7,669 nt of DNA, taken from positions 1-7,669 of the forward strand of contig JAODBP010000195.1 of assembly GCA_025464025.1 (NCBI GenBank). The letters run 5' to 3'. Position numbers and translations under genes: made by a program. This document shows, in pieces, positions 5,595 through 7,669 of this stretch (position 1 is the stretch's first letter; every line of letters begins with the position of its first letter). Origin of the DNA: Actinomycetes bacterium. GTDB lineage: Bacteria > Actinomycetota > Acidimicrobiia > Acidimicrobiales > CADCSY01. The notes under the pieces are model-generated. The model was not told the DNA's origin. It was given only the letters and a program-made list of their open reading frames with translations, and did not search any database.

Positions 5595-6989
5595 TCATCC
5601 CTGCATTGTGGTCGAGGAAACGAACCGCTCCACCACCTGGAGGTCGTTGGGCAGGTCGACGAAGCGCTCGGGCCGCTCGTACAGGTCGGCCAGGTGCTCG
5701 GGCAGCTCGGGCGTGACGCCCACCGCGTCGTGGACGGCGTCGGGGAACTTGGCCGGGTGGGCCGTGGCCAGGCACACCATCGGGATCGACGGGTCGTGGT
5801 GCAGGGCGGCGGCGCCGAGGCCGACCGCGGTGTGCGGGTCGACCAGCTCGCCGGTGCGCCGGTACGTCGCGGCGATGACCCGGGCCACGGCGTCGTCGTC
5901 GATGCTGGCCGAGGAGAAGACCTCCTTGGCCATGGCCAGCCGCTCGGGGCCGAGATCGATCGCACCCTCCTCGCGGAACCGCGACATGAGGTTCGTGACG
6001 GTCTCGCCGTTGCGGCCGCACAGCTCGAACAGGAGCCGCTCGAAGTTCGACGACACCTGGATGTCCATGCTCGGGCTCGTCGTGGGCGTGACCCCACGCA
6101 TCTCCATCACGCCGCTGTCGAAGAAGCGGGGAAGGATGTCGTTGCGGTTGGAGCCGACCACGAGCTGGCGGATCGGCACGCCCATCCGGCGGGCCACCCA
6201 GCCGGCGAAGACGTTGCCGAAGTTGCCGGTCGGCACGGTGAACGAGACCGGGCGCTCGGGGGCGCCGAGCTGGGCCGCCGCCTTCACGTAGTAGACGACC
6301 TGGGCGAGGATCCGGGCCCAGTTGATGGAGTTCACCGCCGACAGGTGGTGCTGGTCGCGGAAGGGGATGTCGTTGAACATCGCCTTGACCAGGTCCTGGC
6401 AGTCGTCGAAGGTGCCCACGACGGCGACGTTGTGCACGTTGGGCGACAGCACCGTCGTCATCTGCTTGCGCTGGATCTCGCTGGTCCGCCCCTTGGGGTG
6501 GAGGATCACGATCTCGAGCGTGTCGCGGTCGCGGCAGGCCTCGATGGCGGCCGACCCGGTGTCGCCCGAGGTCGCGCCGACGATCGTGACCCGCTCGCCC
6601 CGCTTGGTCAGCTCGTGGTCGAAGAGGTGGCCGACGAGCTGGAGGGCGACGTCCTTGAACGCCAGGGTCGGGCCGTGGAACAGCTCGAGGAGGTGGAGGT
6701 TGCCGCCGAGCGGCTTGAGCGGCACCACCTCGGGGTGGCGGAACGTCGAGTAGGCGTCGTCGACCAGCTCGGCGAAGACGTCCTGCTCGATGGTGCCCTC
6801 GACGAAGGGCCACATGACGTCGACGGCCACCTCGGCGTACGACCAGTCGGCGTAGGCCCGCAGGCGCCCGGGCGACAGCATGGGCCAGGCGTCGGGCACG
6901 TAGAGCCCGCCGTCGCGCGCCAGGCCGGTGAGCAGCACGTCGTCGAACGTGAGCACCGGCGCCGTGCCGCGGGTGCTGACGTACTTCAT
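5595..6989 (-). CDS. thrC: Threonine synthase, long (E. coli/yeast-like) type
   Basis: ThrC converts O-phosphohomoserine to threonine and phosphate using pyridoxal phosphate. The 464-residue protein has the N-terminal signature MKYVSTRG, a small N-terminal domain (about 1-95), and the fold-type II PLP core. Key parts are LFHGPTLAFKDVALQ (103-117) with the PLP-binding Lys112, GATSGDTGSAA (138-148), NSINWARI (220-227), PTGNFGNVFAG (253-263) for the cofactor phosphate, and TSPSMDIQVSSNFERLLFEL (304-323). The length fits the long class (E. coli 428 residues, yeast just over 500) and not the roughly 360-residue mycobacterial class. The ATG at 6989 is preferred because relatives start with M(K/R)YxSTRG; a GTG at 6995 would add two residues and is equally possible. 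The gene begins about 10 bases after the hom stop, so translation is probably coupled. There is no strong Shine-Dalgarno sequence. Confidence 0.97.
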   Translation of the reverse strand: MKYVSTRGTAPVLTFDDVLLTGLARDGGLYVPDAWPMLSPGRLRAYADWSYAEVAVDVMWPFVEGTIEQDVFAELVDDAYSTFRHPEVVPLKPLGGNLHLLELFHGPTLAFKDVALQLVGHLFDHELTKRGERVTIVGATSGDTGSAAIEACRDRDTLEIVILHPKGRTSEIQRKQMTTVLSPNVHNVAVVGTFDDCQDLVKAMFNDIPFRDQHHLSAVNSINWARILAQVVYYVKAAAQLGAPERPVSFTVPTGNFGNVFAGWVARRMGVPIRQLVVGSNRNDILPRFFDSGVMEMRGVTPTTSPSMDIQVSSNFERLLFELCGRNGETVTNLMSRFREEGAIDLGPERLAMAKEVFSSASIDDDAVARVIAATYRRTGELVDPHTAVGLGAAALHHDPSIPMVCLATAHPAKFPDAVHDAVGVTPELPEHLADLYERPERFVDLPNDLQVVERFVSSTTMQG

Positions 6990-6999
6990 GGTCACTGCG

Positions 7000-7669
7000 T
7001 CACGACCCGAGCACCCGGAGCATGGAGGTGATGCGACCCACGGCGTCGAGCTCGCGCAGGTCGCGGAGCGTGGCCTGGATGGCGGACTCCGGCGCGTCGT
7101 GGGTGATGAACACGAGGCGGGCCTCGTCGCCCAGGCCCTCCTGCTCCATCGACCGGATCGAGACCTCGTGCTCGGCGAAGACGCCGGCCACCGAGTGCAG
7201 CACGCCGGGCCGGTCGACCACCTCGAGGTTCAGGTAGTACTCGGAGCGGACCTCGTCGATGGGACGGATCTCGGCACGGGGCAGGCGCCCGATCGAGGCG
7301 TGGGAGCCCTTGCGCAGGTTGCCGGCGGCATCGATGAGGTCGCCCAGCACGGCGCTCGCCGTCGGCCCGCCCCCGGCGCCGCGGCCGTAGAACATGAGCT
7401 GGCCCACCGCCTCGCCCTCCACGAACACGGCGTTGAACGAGTCGCGCACCGACGCCAGCGGGTGGCCCTTCGGGAGCATGGCCGGGTGGACCCGCACGGC
7501 CACGCGGCCGTCGTCGCCCTGCTCGGCCACGGCGAGGAGCTTGACCTCGTAGCCCAGCCGGTGGGCGAAGCCGATGTCGTCAGCCGTGAGGTTGGCGATG
7601 CCCTCGTGGTACACGTCGCCGGCCACCACGTTCACGCCGAAGGCGATGGAGGCGATGATCGCCGCCTTG
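7000..7669 (-). CDS. hom: Homoserine dehydrogenase, C-terminal part (5' end outside window)
   Basis: Homoserine dehydrogenase reduces aspartate semialdehyde to homoserine with NAD(P)H. The visible 222 residues lack the N-terminal nucleotide-binding domain. They begin inside the catalytic domain at KAAIIASIAFG, whose first Lys matches the conserved catalytic Lys of the family (DxxGxDxAxK motif). Other hallmarks are VYHEGI, FVEGEAVGQLMFYGRGAGGG followed by PTASAVLGDLIDA (visible residues about 82-113), and a C-terminal ACT domain. The ACT domain (YYLNLEVVDRPGVLHSVAGVF with SIRSMEQEG) normally binds threonine for feedback inhibition, so the enzyme is probably inhibited by the end product. It is the monofunctional bacterial type with a C-terminal ACT domain. 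The TGA is at 7002-7000, just before thrC. The open frame continues to the right edge without a stop, so the start lies beyond the window. Confidence 0.97.
   Translation of the reverse strand, partial: KAAIIASIAFGVNVVAGDVYHEGIANLTADDIGFAHRLGYEVKLLAVAEQGDDGRVAVRVHPAMLPKGHPLASVRDSFNAVFVEGEAVGQLMFYGRGAGGGPTASAVLGDLIDAAGNLRKGSHASIGRLPRAEIRPIDEVRSEYYLNLEVVDRPGVLHSVAGVFAEHEVSIRSMEQEGLGDEARLVFITHDAPESAIQATLRDLRELDAVGRITSMLRVLGS

Noticed and set aside
4421..6097. Extended version of the mutase-like protein (558 residues, start at 6097)
   Set aside because: The first 177 residues are an out-of-frame reading of thrC, Arg/Ser/Pro-rich. The family start MKYVVCVPDG is at 5566.

Overview
This 7.7 kb window has very high GC content. 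It carries eight protein genes, all on the minus strand, packed with short gaps or none. Read in the direction of transcription (right to left) the order is: homoserine dehydrogenase (hom, 5' part outside the window), threonine synthase (thrC), an alkaline-phosphatase-superfamily protein of the archaeal-type phosphoglycerate mutase / proposed homoserine kinase family, a rhomboid protease with an N-terminal zinc-finger region, transcription terminator Rho, ribosomal protein L31 (rpmE), a protein I do not recognise, and the start of a class I SAM-dependent methyltransferase that runs off the left edge. There are no RNA genes, mobile elements, CRISPR arrays or plus-strand genes that I can support. 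No stretch above about 170 bases lacks a gene.

Organism: the order hom-thrC-(thrB)-rho-rpmE is the classical actinobacterial arrangement, as in Mycobacterium. GC-rich codon use, GTG starts and a Rho with a long charged insertion also fit Actinomycetota. The non-mycobacterial details (a mutase-like protein in the thrB slot, a rhomboid gene before rho, no prfA directly after rpmE) make me suspect a deep-branching lineage such as Acidimicrobiia. That placement is an inference from gene content, not a sequence match.

Region by region: 4421-7669 is a threonine biosynthesis cluster. Hom makes homoserine, the mutase-like protein probably phosphorylates it, and ThrC converts O-phosphohomoserine to threonine. 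3552-4370 encodes the membrane protease. 1348-3385 is an information-processing pair (rho, rpmE), each with a good Shine-Dalgarno sequence and each preceded by a possible promoter with the same TACACT -10 hexamer. 1-1300 holds the unknown protein and the truncated methyltransferase.

The most interesting points are the probable replacement of the standard homoserine kinase inside the threonine operon, and the segmented low-complexity insertion in Rho: an Asp/His block, then a Gln-Pro-Arg-Gly repeat block, then an Arg-rich patch. Nothing here looks like a wholly new multi-gene system; this is mostly a conserved housekeeping region with lineage-specific changes.
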